The position numbers were made by a program, and so were the translations under genes. Of a stretch of DNA of 35,347 nucleotides, positions 14,236 through 23,165 are shown in pieces. Below the pieces are notes generated by a model. The model was not told the DNA's origin. It saw only the letters and a program-made list of their open reading frames with translations, and made no database searches. Position 1 is the first letter of the stretch. Each line of letters opens with the position of its first letter. The stretch is from assembly GCA_903825945.1 (NCBI GenBank), contig CAIKCJ010000025.1, positions 1 to 35,347 of the forward strand. Reading direction: 5' to 3'. The stretch is from an uncultured Actinomycetes bacterium (GTDB taxonomy: Bacteria > Actinomycetota > Actinomycetes > Nanopelagicales > Nanopelagicaceae).

Positions 14236-15213
14236 ATGAAAGCTCTTCAATTTATGTCGCCAAACGTAATGTCAGTCAATGATATTGCGACTCCTAAAAT
14301 TGCAGACGATGAGGTTCTTTTAGCCAGTCGTTCTGTGGGAATCTGCCACTCCGATATCGAACTACTCGAAGGTCGCTACATCATTCCATTCTCTTACCCA
14401 ATTATTCCGGGCCACGAATGGTCAGCCGAAGTTCTGGAGGTTGGTAAGAAAGTAACAAAACTTAAAGCTGGTGATCGCGTGGTTGGAGAATGCGTCATTG
14501 GCCAAGAGCACTTTGGATTTTCAATCAGCGGCGCTATGGCCGAACATTTCATTGCAAAAGAAGATTGGTTACACAAACTTCCAGAGAATGTCTCTTGGAC
14601 TCAAGGCGCGCTCGTTGAGCCATTTAGTTGTGGCTACTACGCGACTGTTCGTGCCGACAACATGGATGCCAGTGACACTGTTGCAGTATTTGGTGCCGGT
14701 CCAATCGGTCTTGGTGTAATCGCTGCTAGCGCTGCTAAAGGTGCGCGCGTGATTGTGATCGAACCTTCTGCCTCTCGCGCTGCGATTGCGCTCAGCCTTG
14801 GAGCTGAAGTAATTGTCGATCCAACAAAGCAGAACACCAAAGATGCCGTCATGGAAGCAACTAAGGGTGTCGGCGCAACTGTTGTTATTGACGCCAGCGG
14901 ACGCCCAGATGCAATGGCCATGACACTAGAAGTAGCCGCATTCCATGCTCGCTTGGTGATCATCGGAATCAGCGTTGGTGGAGTTGCCCCAACTCAAATG
15001 GGCTTGATCCAGTCCAAGGAGCTCCAAGTGCGCGGAATCATTGGCTCCCCTGGCGTTTGGCCAGAGACCATCCGCTTCCTTTCACGAACCAACTTGGATC
15101 TCTCAAAGCTTGTGACTTCTTCATTTGATATTGCCGATGCCGACAAGGCGTATCAAACAGTGCTTAGCGATAAGAGTCAGATCAAGGTTCACGTAACAAA
15201 TAAGGGCAACTAA
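14236..15213 (+). CDS. Zinc-type MDR dehydrogenase lacking the structural-zinc lobe
   Basis: 325 residues. Catalytic zinc residues C37 (GICHSD), H60 and E61 (PGHEW) are present, and LVEPFSCGYYA supplies the later Glu. The Rossmann motif is FGAGPIGLG at about 155-163, with E at the end of strand two (VIVIEPS), indicating NAD. After GDRVVGE the usual four-Cys structural zinc loop is missing: CVIGQEHFGFSISGAMAEHF connects straight on, which explains the length about 20 residues below the usual 345. The loop normally helps oligomerisation, so quaternary structure may differ. The start ATG is 2 nt after the SDR stop. The substrate is probably a sugar, polyol or cyclitol-type alcohol. Confidence 0.88.
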   Translation: MKALQFMSPNVMSVNDIATPKIADDEVLLASRSVGICHSDIELLEGRYIIPFSYPIIPGHEWSAEVLEVGKKVTKLKAGDRVVGECVIGQEHFGFSISGAMAEHFIAKEDWLHKLPENVSWTQGALVEPFSCGYYATVRADNMDASDTVAVFGAGPIGLGVIAASAAKGARVIVIEPSASRAAIALSLGAEVIVDPTKQNTKDAVMEATKGVGATVVIDASGRPDAMAMTLEVAAFHARLVIIGISVGGVAPTQMGLIQSKELQVRGIIGSPGVWPETIRFLSRTNLDLSKLVTSSFDIADADKAYQTVLSDKSQIKVHVTNKGN

Positions 15214-16268
15214 TGACAACAATGCGTGCAGCAGTACTTCACGGAACACACGATCTGCGAGTCGAGGATTTCCCGAAGCCGGAGAAACTCGGAGCCAAGG
15301 ACGTCCTGATTCACGTCAAGTACAACGGTTTGTGCGGAACTGATGCAACTGAGTTTGCAAAAGGTCCAATGATGGTGCCGCTCAATAATCCGCATCCAAA
15401 TAGTCATCACCACGGTGCCACTGTTCTTGGTCATGAATTTATTGGAACTGTTGTTGATGCCGGTCCCGAAGCACAAGAGATGATCGGCAAGCGCATAGCA
15501 TGTGGAGCTGGAGTTTCTTGTGGTGAATGTTCTATGTGCAAAATCGGACGAACAAATCTTTGCGCGCATTACTACACACTCGGATTAAGCATTCATGGCG
15601 GAATGGCTGAATACGCCGTCGCACCTAAAGATATTTGTGTAGAAATCCCAGCTGATATCAGTGATGAAGATGCTGCATTGGCACAACCACTCGCTGTTGG
15701 AATTCACGGCATGCGTCGTTCTGGCGTGAAGAAGGGCGATCGAGTTGTTCTTCTTGGTGTCGGAGCAATCGGCTCCTTTGTATGTGTTGCGTTGCAGAAT
15801 ATCGGCGCAGAGATCATTGCCATGGATATCGATCAGAAGAGATTGGATACAGCTAAAGAACTTGGCGCCACAACAACGATTCTGATACCGACAGATCTCA
15901 CGCCAGAAACCATCAAGAGTTATGTCCCGGGCGGCGCTGATGTTGTCTTTGAAACATCTGGCGCGCCAGGTGCAGCTGCACGTGCACTTGCGATAACAAA
16001 GATGGGTGGAACGCTCATGTTGATGGGTCTCAATAAGTCGCTGCAGGAGTTCCCATTTTGGGATGCTGTCTTGCGCGAGGTATTGATTCAAACAACTGTT
16101 GCGCATGTCTGCCAAGATGATGTGCCGCTAGCGCTAGAGCTACTTCGTTCTGGAAAAGTCGCCAAACTCCTTACAGATCGCATCTTTCCGCTTGAGCAAG
16201 CTAATGAAGCTTTTGAGATTCTTAGTTCAGGCAAAGCAATTGGCAAAATTTTGATTGCAGCTAGCTAA
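15213..16268 (+). CDS. Zinc-type MDR dehydrogenase (threonine/butanediol/sorbitol dehydrogenase-like)
   Basis: 351 residues. Catalytic zinc ligands are C41 (GLCGTD), H74 and E75 (LGHEF), and the structural zinc cysteines C103, C106, C109 and C117 are complete, unlike in the preceding paralogue. The cofactor motif is LGVGAIGSF with D at the end of strand two (IIAMDID), indicating NAD. A His-rich stretch NSHHHGATVLGHEF precedes the zinc site. It overlaps the previous stop as TAATG, and the next gene starts the same way. It oxidises a secondary alcohol in the same pathway; the exact substrate is not readable. Confidence 0.88.
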   Translation: MTTMRAAVLHGTHDLRVEDFPKPEKLGAKDVLIHVKYNGLCGTDATEFAKGPMMVPLNNPHPNSHHHGATVLGHEFIGTVVDAGPEAQEMIGKRIACGAGVSCGECSMCKIGRTNLCAHYYTLGLSIHGGMAEYAVAPKDICVEIPADISDEDAALAQPLAVGIHGMRRSGVKKGDRVVLLGVGAIGSFVCVALQNIGAEIIAMDIDQKRLDTAKELGATTTILIPTDLTPETIKSYVPGGADVVFETSGAPGAAARALAITKMGGTLMLMGLNKSLQEFPFWDAVLREVLIQTTVAHVCQDDVPLALELLRSGKVAKLLTDRIFPLEQANEAFEILSSGKAIGKILIAAS

Positions 16269-17155
16269 TGAATTCAAAGCCAGTCGTTGCAATATTGGGG
16301 CTTGGAAAAATGGGCTCCGCAATTGCAAAGGAGTTATCTGCTGTCGGAGTAACACTTCAGTTGTGGAACAGAAGTCAGGCCACCACAGATCAATTAGTTG
16401 ATCAGTTGCAGAGCGCCAACGTGCGAGCATGTGTTACCGCAGGTGAAGCAATTGATGGCGCTGATTTTGCTCTATGCACATTTGCAAATGGTGCTGTCAC
16501 ATATGCAACGTTGATCGAAGACGCTTCCACTCTTGAGAAAGCAAAGCCAGCTCTCATCGTTGCAGATTTGGGAACGAGTGGAGTAGATGTCGCTCGCAAG
16601 TTGGCAACCGAACTCACACAACGCAAGATCCGATTTATTGACGCACCTGTTTCGGGAAGCATGGCAACAATTGCATCTCACCAGCTCCTTGTGATGGCAA
16701 GTGGTCAGCGTGAAGTGGTCGATGAGATTGCACCAGTACTTATGCACTTTTCAAAAAAGGTTGCGTATCTCGGAGAAGCTGGTTCTGGGCAAGTAATGAA
16801 ACTTGCTGTCAATCTCATCGTGCACACACTCGATGCAGCTGTTGCCGAATCGTTGGCACTTGCGGCCAAGGGCGGAGTAACACCAGAGGCTGCCTACGAC
16901 GTTTTTGATGAGAGCGTGATTGCGGCGCCGTTTGTGAAATACAAGCGCGATGCATTTTTGAATCCAGAAGCTCCGGTAGCCATGCGAGTCGATACAGTCT
17001 CCAAGGATCTTGGTCTGATCACGAATCTTGGTGTGACTTTGGGCGTTCCGCTGGCTGTCACTGAGGCGGTAAAGGGGCTTTTTGCCCAGGCCCAGGCGGC
17101 TGGTTTTGCCGAGAGGGATATGGCCAGGATCGTCGAATTCCTGCAAAAATTGTAA
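16268..17155 (+). CDS. Beta-hydroxyacid dehydrogenase (3-hydroxyisobutyrate / tartronate-semialdehyde type)
   Basis: 295 residues. The N-terminal motif ILGLGKMGSAIA (9-20) has R35 in WNRSQATT after strand two, which favours NADP. The substrate-binding signature is DAPVSGSMATI at 125-135, followed by the catalytic lysine K178 in GSGQVMKLAVN with N182 one turn later. An all-alpha C-terminal half completes the fold. Members interconvert a beta-hydroxy acid and its semialdehyde, fitting the semialdehyde dehydrogenase at 5992, although this link is inferred. ATG overlaps the upstream stop (TAATG). It is the last gene of the SDR operon, and the ABC importer starts 123 bp later. Confidence 0.88.
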   Translation: MNSKPVVAILGLGKMGSAIAKELSAVGVTLQLWNRSQATTDQLVDQLQSANVRACVTAGEAIDGADFALCTFANGAVTYATLIEDASTLEKAKPALIVADLGTSGVDVARKLATELTQRKIRFIDAPVSGSMATIASHQLLVMASGQREVVDEIAPVLMHFSKKVAYLGEAGSGQVMKLAVNLIVHTLDAAVAESLALAAKGGVTPEAAYDVFDESVIAAPFVKYKRDAFLNPEAPVAMRVDTVSKDLGLITNLGVTLGVPLAVTEAVKGLFAQAQAAGFAERDMARIVEFLQKL

Positions 17156-17177
17156 TTAAAACGTTATAAAAAAACCT

Positions 17178-17218
17178 TGTTAACACCCCAAATCCCTATG
17201 TACAGTCAGAGTTAACAC
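17178..17218. promoter_or_regulatory. Two GTTAACAC sites upstream of the ABC importer
   Basis: GTTAACAC at 17179-17186 and 17211-17218, 32 bp apart (about three helical turns). The first is centred in the palindrome TGTTAACA. A TGTACA palindrome lies between them. The intergenic space is 123 bp and must hold the importer promoter. The same GTTAAC core occurs before the M24 gene and between pckG and the ABC exporter. Confidence 0.4.
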
Positions 17219-17278
17219 TTTGGACTTCACCCATATTGGGAAGAGCCAAACCGGGTAGAAATACGGAGGCTGCAAGCA

Positions 17279-18304
17279 GTGAGTAGCGAGTTAATCCAGG
17301 CCTCCACCAAGCGCCTTCGTGCAATCGAAGTCTCGCGTGGAATGAAGACCATGGTTGGCGCCCTCATTGCCTTGGGTGTTATCTGTGCAATCTTTGTGCC
17401 AGATAGCGTAAGCAAAGGTGCACTCCTTGGAATGCTTCCATTTGCAGCAGTGCTTGCAATTATTTCTCTTGGTCAGACGCTGGTAGTTCAGCAAGGTGGA
17501 ATCGATCTCTCTGTTGCTGGCTCAGTTTCACTTGCAGTCGTGTATGTGACGCGTCTGCCTCAACAGCAGAACAGCCAACTATGGAAAGCTGTTTTGGTTG
17601 CCCTAGCGAGTGCGATCGTCGTCGGTGTTATTAACGGAATTTTGATCAGCCGCATCGGTATCAATGCGATCGTGGCAACGCTCGGAATGAGCTCACTTGA
17701 GTACGCAGTCATTATGGCTATCTCTCAAGGTTCTCCACGTCGCACAACAAATTTGCTCAATCACATCGCCGCCAACCTCTTCTTGGGAATTCCGGATTCG
17801 GTTTACTTCGCAGTTATTGCGACAGTTCTCGTGACGCTATTTCTTAAGCGCAGTATCGCGGGTCGTCGATTTGAAGCTATTGGCGCAAGCCCGCGTGCAG
17901 GTTTTGCTGCTGGACTCAAAGTGCGCAAGCATCAGATGGTTGCCTATGTATGGGCCCAACTTCTCTACTGCCTCGCAGGTATTTTGCTCGCAGGAATTTT
18001 GACACAGCCAACTGCCTATCAAGGTGACAGTTTGGTCTTCCCATCTGTGACAGTCGTAGTACTAGGCGGAACTTCACTGCTTGGTGGACGTGGCTTCCCT
18101 GCTGCATCAGCGGTTGCCGCTCTCTTCCTACAGCAGCTCAATCAAATGGTTTTGACGCTTAACGTCCCATTTGGTATTCGCACGTTGGTCACTGCGATCG
18201 CCCTTCTTATCGGAATTGCGCTCTACACAATTCGTTGGGAATTGGTAAAGGCGCGAATTAAAGAATTTACAGCCAATCGAAAAGTAGGGGCCGTTAGCGC
18301 TTAA
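17279..18304 (+). CDS. Sugar-type ABC importer permease (RbsC-like)
   Basis: 341 residues with about eight to ten membrane segments. The family motifs are both present: ISLGQTLVVQQGGIDLSV (about 62-79) and VVVLGGTSLLGGRGFPAA (about 250-270, with PSVTVVVLGG before it). These match the BPD-transp-2 family of ribose, xylose, autoinducer-2 and related importers. GTG start with GGAGG at 12 nt. It is the first gene of permease, binding protein, fused ATPase-permease and MDR. Because a second RbsC-like domain is fused to the ATPase, this subunit probably forms a heterodimeric channel with it. Confidence 0.9.
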   Translation: MSSELIQASTKRLRAIEVSRGMKTMVGALIALGVICAIFVPDSVSKGALLGMLPFAAVLAIISLGQTLVVQQGGIDLSVAGSVSLAVVYVTRLPQQQNSQLWKAVLVALASAIVVGVINGILISRIGINAIVATLGMSSLEYAVIMAISQGSPRRTTNLLNHIAANLFLGIPDSVYFAVIATVLVTLFLKRSIAGRRFEAIGASPRAGFAAGLKVRKHQMVAYVWAQLLYCLAGILLAGILTQPTAYQGDSLVFPSVTVVVLGGTSLLGGRGFPAASAVAALFLQQLNQMVLTLNVPFGIRTLVTAIALLIGIALYTIRWELVKARIKEFTANRKVGAVSA

Positions 18305-18386
18305 GCGCTAGAAATCCCACACATAGGTTTCGGCAATACTGCCGAAAGTGCGACACCGTTGCCGCACATCTAGGAGAGGAAAAACA

Positions 18387-19475
18387 TTGATACGCAATAG
18401 AAATCGCGTTCTCAAAGTTGCAAGTGGCGTTGGAGCAGCTGCAATGCTTCTCACGACATTGATCACATCTGCTGCAACTAGTACGGCTGCCACTGCACCT
18501 TCCTGGTGCGGTCCAAAGCACATCACAATGGCACTTACAGATGGTTTCGGTGGAAACTCATGGCGCCTAGTAACAACAGCTTCTGCTCAAGATGAAGCAG
18601 CAAAGTGCCCAAGCGTTACAAAGCTTTACTACGCTGATGGACAAGGCAACACATCAAAGGCAATCTCAGATATCAAGGGATTTGTCGCAAAGGGCGTTAA
18701 CGCTCTCGTAGTATTCCCAGATGCAGGCAAGGCAATGCTTCCTGCTCTTCGCGCAGCTTATAAGGCTGGCGTTGTAACAGTCCCTTACCGTGTTTCACCT
18801 GGCGGAACAGCTGGCGTCGATTACACAGCATTTATTGGTACACCATTCGCACAAGCTGGTCAGAACTGGGCACAATTCGCGCTTCAGGCTCTACCAAAGG
18901 GCGGAAACGTTCTATTCCTTTCAGGTCCAGCTGGTAACAGCCAAGGTATCGAAGAGGCTCAAGGTTTCTGGGGCGCTCTTAAGAACCACCCTGAGTTCAA
19001 GCCAATCGGTGCACAACCTTTCGAAGTTACAAACTGGGATCCAGCTCTAGCTCAGCAGGTTTTGACAGCTGATATCGCTGCAAATCCAAAGATCGATTTG
19101 ATCTTGTCTGACTTCGGTCCAACACTTGTTGGTGCTCTAACAGCAGCTCAGAAGACAGGCTGGAAGATTCCTGCAATTGCAGCATCTGACGGAAACGTCC
19201 TAGGTTGCTTCTGGAAGACAATGCAAGCTACAGATCCATTCCCAATGATGACTGTATCTACACAGAACGACCACGCTCGTCTAGCAATTGATTATGCAGT
19301 TGCAAAGGCAACAGGCGGCAAGGTTCCAGCAAGCACTCAATATCCTTCTCTTCCATTCGAGAACTCACTTACTGGTAAGCCAAATCCAGTTGAATGTCAG
19401 CCATCACTTCCAGGCGACATCTACTTGTCAGCACAGCTTTCAGGTGCAGCACAAGCAGCTCTAGGAAAGAAGTAA
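18387..19475 (+). CDS. Periplasmic-type sugar-binding protein (type I, RbsB-like) of the ABC importer
   Basis: 362 residues from TTG 18387, chosen because AGGAGAGG sits 7 nt upstream; a GTG at 18348 would add an unlikely Arg/Cys-rich leader. Signal peptide: RNRNR, a hydrophobic stretch VASGVGAAAMLLTTLIT, and a likely Ala-X-Ala cleavage near residue 36. No lipobox Cys follows, so anchoring is unclear. The mature part has the type I binding fold: HITMALTDGFGGNSWRLVTT at the start, a hinge with VNALVVFPDAG, then VTVPYRVSPGG and the second lobe. Four cysteines (about residues 41, 74, 273 and 346) could make disulfides. It captures the importer's substrate. A strong hairpin after the stop (19506) should raise its expression relative to the ATPase. 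Confidence 0.9.
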   Translation: MIRNRNRVLKVASGVGAAAMLLTTLITSAATSTAATAPSWCGPKHITMALTDGFGGNSWRLVTTASAQDEAAKCPSVTKLYYADGQGNTSKAISDIKGFVAKGVNALVVFPDAGKAMLPALRAAYKAGVVTVPYRVSPGGTAGVDYTAFIGTPFAQAGQNWAQFALQALPKGGNVLFLSGPAGNSQGIEEAQGFWGALKNHPEFKPIGAQPFEVTNWDPALAQQVLTADIAANPKIDLILSDFGPTLVGALTAAQKTGWKIPAIAASDGNVLGCFWKTMQATDPFPMMTVSTQNDHARLAIDYAVAKATGGKVPASTQYPSLPFENSLTGKPNPVECQPSLPGDIYLSAQLSGAAQAALGKK

Positions 19476-19505
19476 TATCTAGTTAAGTATCGTAAGTAGA
19501 AGTTC

Positions 19506-19542
19506 GGTTGGCTACGGAGAACCCGTAGCCAACCTGACTTTT
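19506..19542 (+). terminator. Rho-independent terminator/attenuator after the binding protein
   Basis: GGTTGGCTACGG (19506-19517) and CCGTAGCCAACC (19523-19534) form a perfect 12-bp stem with a 5-nt loop. TGAC and a T5 run follow at 19535-19543. It lies inside the importer gene set, so partial read-through to the fused ATPase-permease is likely. Confidence 0.8.
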
Positions 19543-19577
19543 TAATAGTCAATTTTCTGAAATTAATTCTTTAATTT

Positions 19578-19601
19578 ATTCTGAAAAGCATTCTGAAAAG
19601 G
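19578..19601. repeat. Tandem 12-bp repeat in the leader of the fused ABC gene
   Basis: ATTCTGAAAAGC (19578-19589) is followed directly by ATTCTGAAAAGG (19590-19601), one mismatch. It ends 7 nt before the GTG start and includes the AAAAGG that serves as ribosome site. The duplication may create an alternative or overlapping ribosome-binding region, or bind a regulator. Confidence 0.5.
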
Positions 19602-19608
19602 TGTCCTT

Positions 19609-22086
19609 GTGAGTAATTCACCGCTAGTTCTTTCTAATATTTCTAAGAACTATTCTGGCGTTGCAGCCCTGCGAGATGTATCCCTAGAGGTTTTCGCTGG
19701 CGAAGTGCATGCACTCTTAGGTGAAAATGGAGCGGGAAAGTCCACGCTCATGAACGTTGCATCAGGAACCACAATTCCAGATGTTGGAACAATTACTATT
19801 GATGGTCAGGTGATCGAGAAACTCTCACCCAAACTTGCCTCAGAGCTCGGTATCGCTTTTGTGCACCAACACCCTGCAGTTCTCCCAGACCTCACTGTGG
19901 CTGAAAATATTCTTATCTCTATCCCTCGCAAATTCTTAAAGAATTCCGGCAGCGCAAACGCAGCTATGCGCGCAATGCTCGATGATTTTGGTCTTAACGT
20001 TGATCTTAAAGAGCGCGTCAGCTCGCTCTCAGTCGCACAAAAGCACTTGCTAGAACTGGCAAAAGCCTTTGCGATTCACCCAAAGATTTTAATTCTTGAT
20101 GAACCAACTGCCCCGCTTGGCCAAGAGTCTGTCGACCTCTTGTTTGACCGCGTTGGTCGAATTATTAAAGAGGGTACTGCGGTCATCTACATCACTCACC
20201 GTATGGCCGAAGTACGCACCCTCGCAATGCGAGTCACAGTGCTGCGTGATGGAAAATTCCGTGGCTCTTCACTCGTCTCTGATATCACCGACCACGAACT
20301 CTTGACGCTTATTGTTGGCCGCGAATTAGAATCCACCTTCCCAGCAAAGCATGTGTCAGCATCTAGCGATCAAGAATTCTTGCGTGTAGAAAAGCTTTCT
20401 TCAGATGAGTTCTTTGATATTTCTATTGAAGCCAAGCAAGGCGAGATCATCGGTATCTCTGGTGTTGTCGGAAATGGCCAAAGCGCACTTCTACGTGCAC
20501 TTGCGGGTACTGCGAGTTCAGAAGGCGAAGTCACTATCGGTGGCAAGGTCTACACGCCGAAAGATTTGATCAACAACGTGGCGTATATGCCGGCTGATCG
20601 CCATGGCGAAGGCCTCATGATGTCGCTCTCTGTACGCGAGAACGCTGCCCTGAAGGCGCTTAACTCCTTTAAGTCAGGATTGTTAGTCAATCGAAATCGC
20701 GAAGTTAAGACAGTAACAGATTCACTTAACTCAATTGCGGTCAAGACGGCTTCGATCGACACCCAAGTATCTTCCCTCTCGGGTGGTAACCAGCAGAAGG
20801 TCGTGATGACTCGCGCGTTGCTCTCAAATCCAACAATGTTGATTGCTGACGAACCTACCCAGGGCGTGGACGTTGGAGCTAGAGCCGAGATCTACGCGAT
20901 CTTGCGTGAGATCGCTCAAAAAGGAATTCCAGTCATCGTTGCATCTTCTGATGCCAAGGAGCTCGAGGGTCTCTGCGATCGTGTGTATGTCATGTCGCGT
21001 GGACACATTGTCGAAAAGCTTGAGGGCGAGGACATCACTGAGGCAGAGATGGTGAAGGCCGCGGTTGCATCGACAACTCTCATCAAGCAAAAGAGTGAGA
21101 GCGAAACCTCTCAGAAGAAGTCAGGCAGTATTCGTCGATTTATTAAGGGCGATTTCATTCCGCCAGTTGTTCTATCGATCATCATGGTAGGGCTTGGAAT
21201 TTACATTCACTCCAAGAATGCTCGCTATACCTCAGCCTTTAATATCAACTCAGTTCTTCAGTTGGTTGCTGCACTTGGATTTATTGCCGTAGGCCAAACA
21301 ATCGTGATGCTGGTCGGCGGTATGGACCTTTCGGTCGGACCTATGGCTGGCTTCTTGTTGATTATTGCCTCCTTCTTTGTTCATGATGGCTCGAAAATGA
21401 CAAGCATCATCTTCGCCTTCGTCTTAATGTTCGTTTTAGCAGTCGGTGGCGGCTCCATGAATGGCGTGCTTATTCGCTATGGCAAATTCACAGCGGTGGC
21501 GGCTACTTTGACGGCCTATATCGGTATCCAGGGCGTGAGTTATATGTTGCGCGAAACTCCTGGTGGATACATCAACCAGAACGTAGCCGCAAAGATCACT
21601 GGATCTCTTGGTCCAATTCCTGTCGCCTTCATCATTCTTGGTATTGGATCTTTTGCCCTTGAGTATTACGTCCGCAATTCACGATGGGGCATGCGCCTTC
21701 GTGCAGTCGGTTCAGACGAAGAGTCTGCTCGTCGCCTCGGTATCCAAATCAATAAGACAGTGATTACCGCATACATCCTCTCTGCTGTCTTCGCAGGCCT
21801 TGGAGCGGTCATGCTGATGGCCCAATTGGGAATCGGTGACCCAGCTCAGGGAACTTCTTACACGCTTCAGTCAATCACGGCTGTTGTTCTAGGCGGTACC
21901 TCACTTCTTGGTGGACGTGGCTCCTTCATTGGCACGCTCTTTGGTTCGATGTTGCTGATCCAAGTGCTTAATGCGACCACCTTCTTGGGACTATCTCAGA
22001 CCTGGCAATATTTGTTCCAAGGATTGCTAGTCATTGCTGCAGCAGTTATTTATACAACCACACGCGCCTCGAAAGGGAAAAAATAA
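19609..22086 (+). CDS. ABC importer: fused double ATPase (RbsA-like) and permease (RbsC-like)
   Basis: 825 residues in one chain. Residues 1-485 are a sugar-type double ATPase. NBD1 has Walker A GENGAGKST (38-46), signature LSVAQKHLLELAKAF and Walker B ILILDEPTAPLG. NBD2 has a degenerate Walker A (GVVGNGQSALL), an intact LSGGNQQKVVMTRAL and LIADEPTQGVDVG. Asymmetry of this kind is normal for RbsA-type proteins. A polar Lys/Ser linker (about 487-508) leads into an RbsC-type membrane domain (about 510-825) with FIAVGQTIVMLVGGMDLSV and VVLGGTSLLGGRGSF. Usually the two are separate genes. With the stand-alone permease at 17279 this gives two different channel subunits, and two copies of this chain cannot both pair with it without extra membrane domains, so the stoichiometry is unusual. 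GTG start; the next gene begins immediately after the stop. Confidence 0.9.
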   Translation: MSNSPLVLSNISKNYSGVAALRDVSLEVFAGEVHALLGENGAGKSTLMNVASGTTIPDVGTITIDGQVIEKLSPKLASELGIAFVHQHPAVLPDLTVAENILISIPRKFLKNSGSANAAMRAMLDDFGLNVDLKERVSSLSVAQKHLLELAKAFAIHPKILILDEPTAPLGQESVDLLFDRVGRIIKEGTAVIYITHRMAEVRTLAMRVTVLRDGKFRGSSLVSDITDHELLTLIVGRELESTFPAKHVSASSDQEFLRVEKLSSDEFFDISIEAKQGEIIGISGVVGNGQSALLRALAGTASSEGEVTIGGKVYTPKDLINNVAYMPADRHGEGLMMSLSVRENAALKALNSFKSGLLVNRNREVKTVTDSLNSIAVKTASIDTQVSSLSGGNQQKVVMTRALLSNPTMLIADEPTQGVDVGARAEIYAILREIAQKGIPVIVASSDAKELEGLCDRVYVMSRGHIVEKLEGEDITEAEMVKAAVASTTLIKQKSESETSQKKSGSIRRFIKGDFIPPVVLSIIMVGLGIYIHSKNARYTSAFNINSVLQLVAALGFIAVGQTIVMLVGGMDLSVGPMAGFLLIIASFFVHDGSKMTSIIFAFVLMFVLAVGGGSMNGVLIRYGKFTAVAATLTAYIGIQGVSYMLRETPGGYINQNVAAKITGSLGPIPVAFIILGIGSFALEYYVRNSRWGMRLRAVGSDEESARRLGIQINKTVITAYILSAVFAGLGAVMLMAQLGIGDPAQGTSYTLQSITAVVLGGTSLLGGRGSFIGTLFGSMLLIQVLNATTFLGLSQTWQYLFQGLLVIAAAVIYTTTRASKGKK

Positions 22087-23151
22087 ATGAAAGCAGCACG
22101 TTTTCATGGCCAGAAAGATATTCGAATTGAAGATGTTGCTAAGCCTGGTGCGCCTATGCCGGATGAAGTGGTTGTAGAGCCGCTTTACTGTGGAATTTGT
22201 GGAACGGATCTACATGAATATGTCGTAGGAGCGATCGTTACTCCTACTAAGCCACACCCACTCACAGGCGTCACTAACCCACAAATCCTGGGTCATGAAT
22301 TTTCGGCGCGCGTAATCGAAATCGGAAAAGATGTCCGCAATGTAAAGGTGGGTGATCGCGTTTCGATCATGCCTGCGATTGTCTGCGGTCGTTGCATTCC
22401 ATGTCGAACTGGACGCGGCCACCTCTGTGAACTCTTTGCTTGTACTGGTCTCTCTGCCCCAACAGGTGGACTTGGCGAGATCGCTGTAGTAAAGGAATAC
22501 CAAGTAGCCAAGCTGCCTGATTCAATGTCAGATATCGCTGGCGCACTCGTTGAGCCTGCTGCCGTAGCTGCTTATGGCGTAGATCGTGTGGGCGTCACTG
22601 GTGGCGACATCGTTCTTGTCTCTGGTGCAGGTCCTATCGGAGCCCTCTCTGCGCTCTATGCAAATGCGCTGGGTGCATCACAAGTGATTATCGCTGAGCC
22701 AAATCCACACCGCGCAGCATTTGCTAAGTCTCTCGGATTAGGTCCAGTTCTTAATCCACTCGAGGAATCTTTTGGCGCGACCATCATGGATATCACTGAA
22801 GGTCGTGGTGTCGATATGGCTGTAGAAGCATCTGGTACCACTGGTGGTCTTACTGGCTGCATGGACAACATTCGCCGTAGCGGAAAGATTGTTCAGACAG
22901 GACTTCATACAAAGCCAGCAACAATTAATGCAATGCAACTTTCAGAGAAAGATATCTCCTACGTTGGTTCATGGTGCTACTTGATCACAGATTGGCCTCG
23001 CGTCATTCGCCTTGCTGCATCTGGCAAGTACCCTATTGAGAAGATGGTCAGTAGCGTCATTGATATCGATGATGTCGTCACCAAGGGGTTTGATGTTCTC
23101 ATCGATCCAAAGGGCGACCAGATGAAAGTGCTTGTTCAAATTAATAAGTAA
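22087..23151 (+). CDS. Zinc-type MDR dehydrogenase, (R,R)-butanediol dehydrogenase-like
   Basis: 354 residues, start directly abutting the ABC stop. Catalytic zinc residues are C38 (CGICGTDLHEY), H70 and E71 (LGHEF). The structural zinc cysteines are C100, C103, C106 and C114 (CGRCIPCRTGRGHLC). VEPAAVAAYGV supplies the later Glu. Cofactor site SGAGPIGALSALYA with E after strand two (VIIAEPN). The YCGICGTDLHEY and LVEPAAVAAYGVDR segments are typical of 2,3-butanediol/acetoin dehydrogenases, but sorbitol and other polyol dehydrogenases are close. Co-transcription with the importer suggests it acts early on the imported substrate. A strong terminator follows. Confidence 0.9.
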   Translation: MKAARFHGQKDIRIEDVAKPGAPMPDEVVVEPLYCGICGTDLHEYVVGAIVTPTKPHPLTGVTNPQILGHEFSARVIEIGKDVRNVKVGDRVSIMPAIVCGRCIPCRTGRGHLCELFACTGLSAPTGGLGEIAVVKEYQVAKLPDSMSDIAGALVEPAAVAAYGVDRVGVTGGDIVLVSGAGPIGALSALYANALGASQVIIAEPNPHRAAFAKSLGLGPVLNPLEESFGATIMDITEGRGVDMAVEASGTTGGLTGCMDNIRRSGKIVQTGLHTKPATINAMQLSEKDISYVGSWCYLITDWPRVIRLAASGKYPIEKMVSSVIDIDDVVTKGFDVLIDPKGDQMKVLVQINK

Positions 23152-23165
23152 GTTCATTAGTTGTA

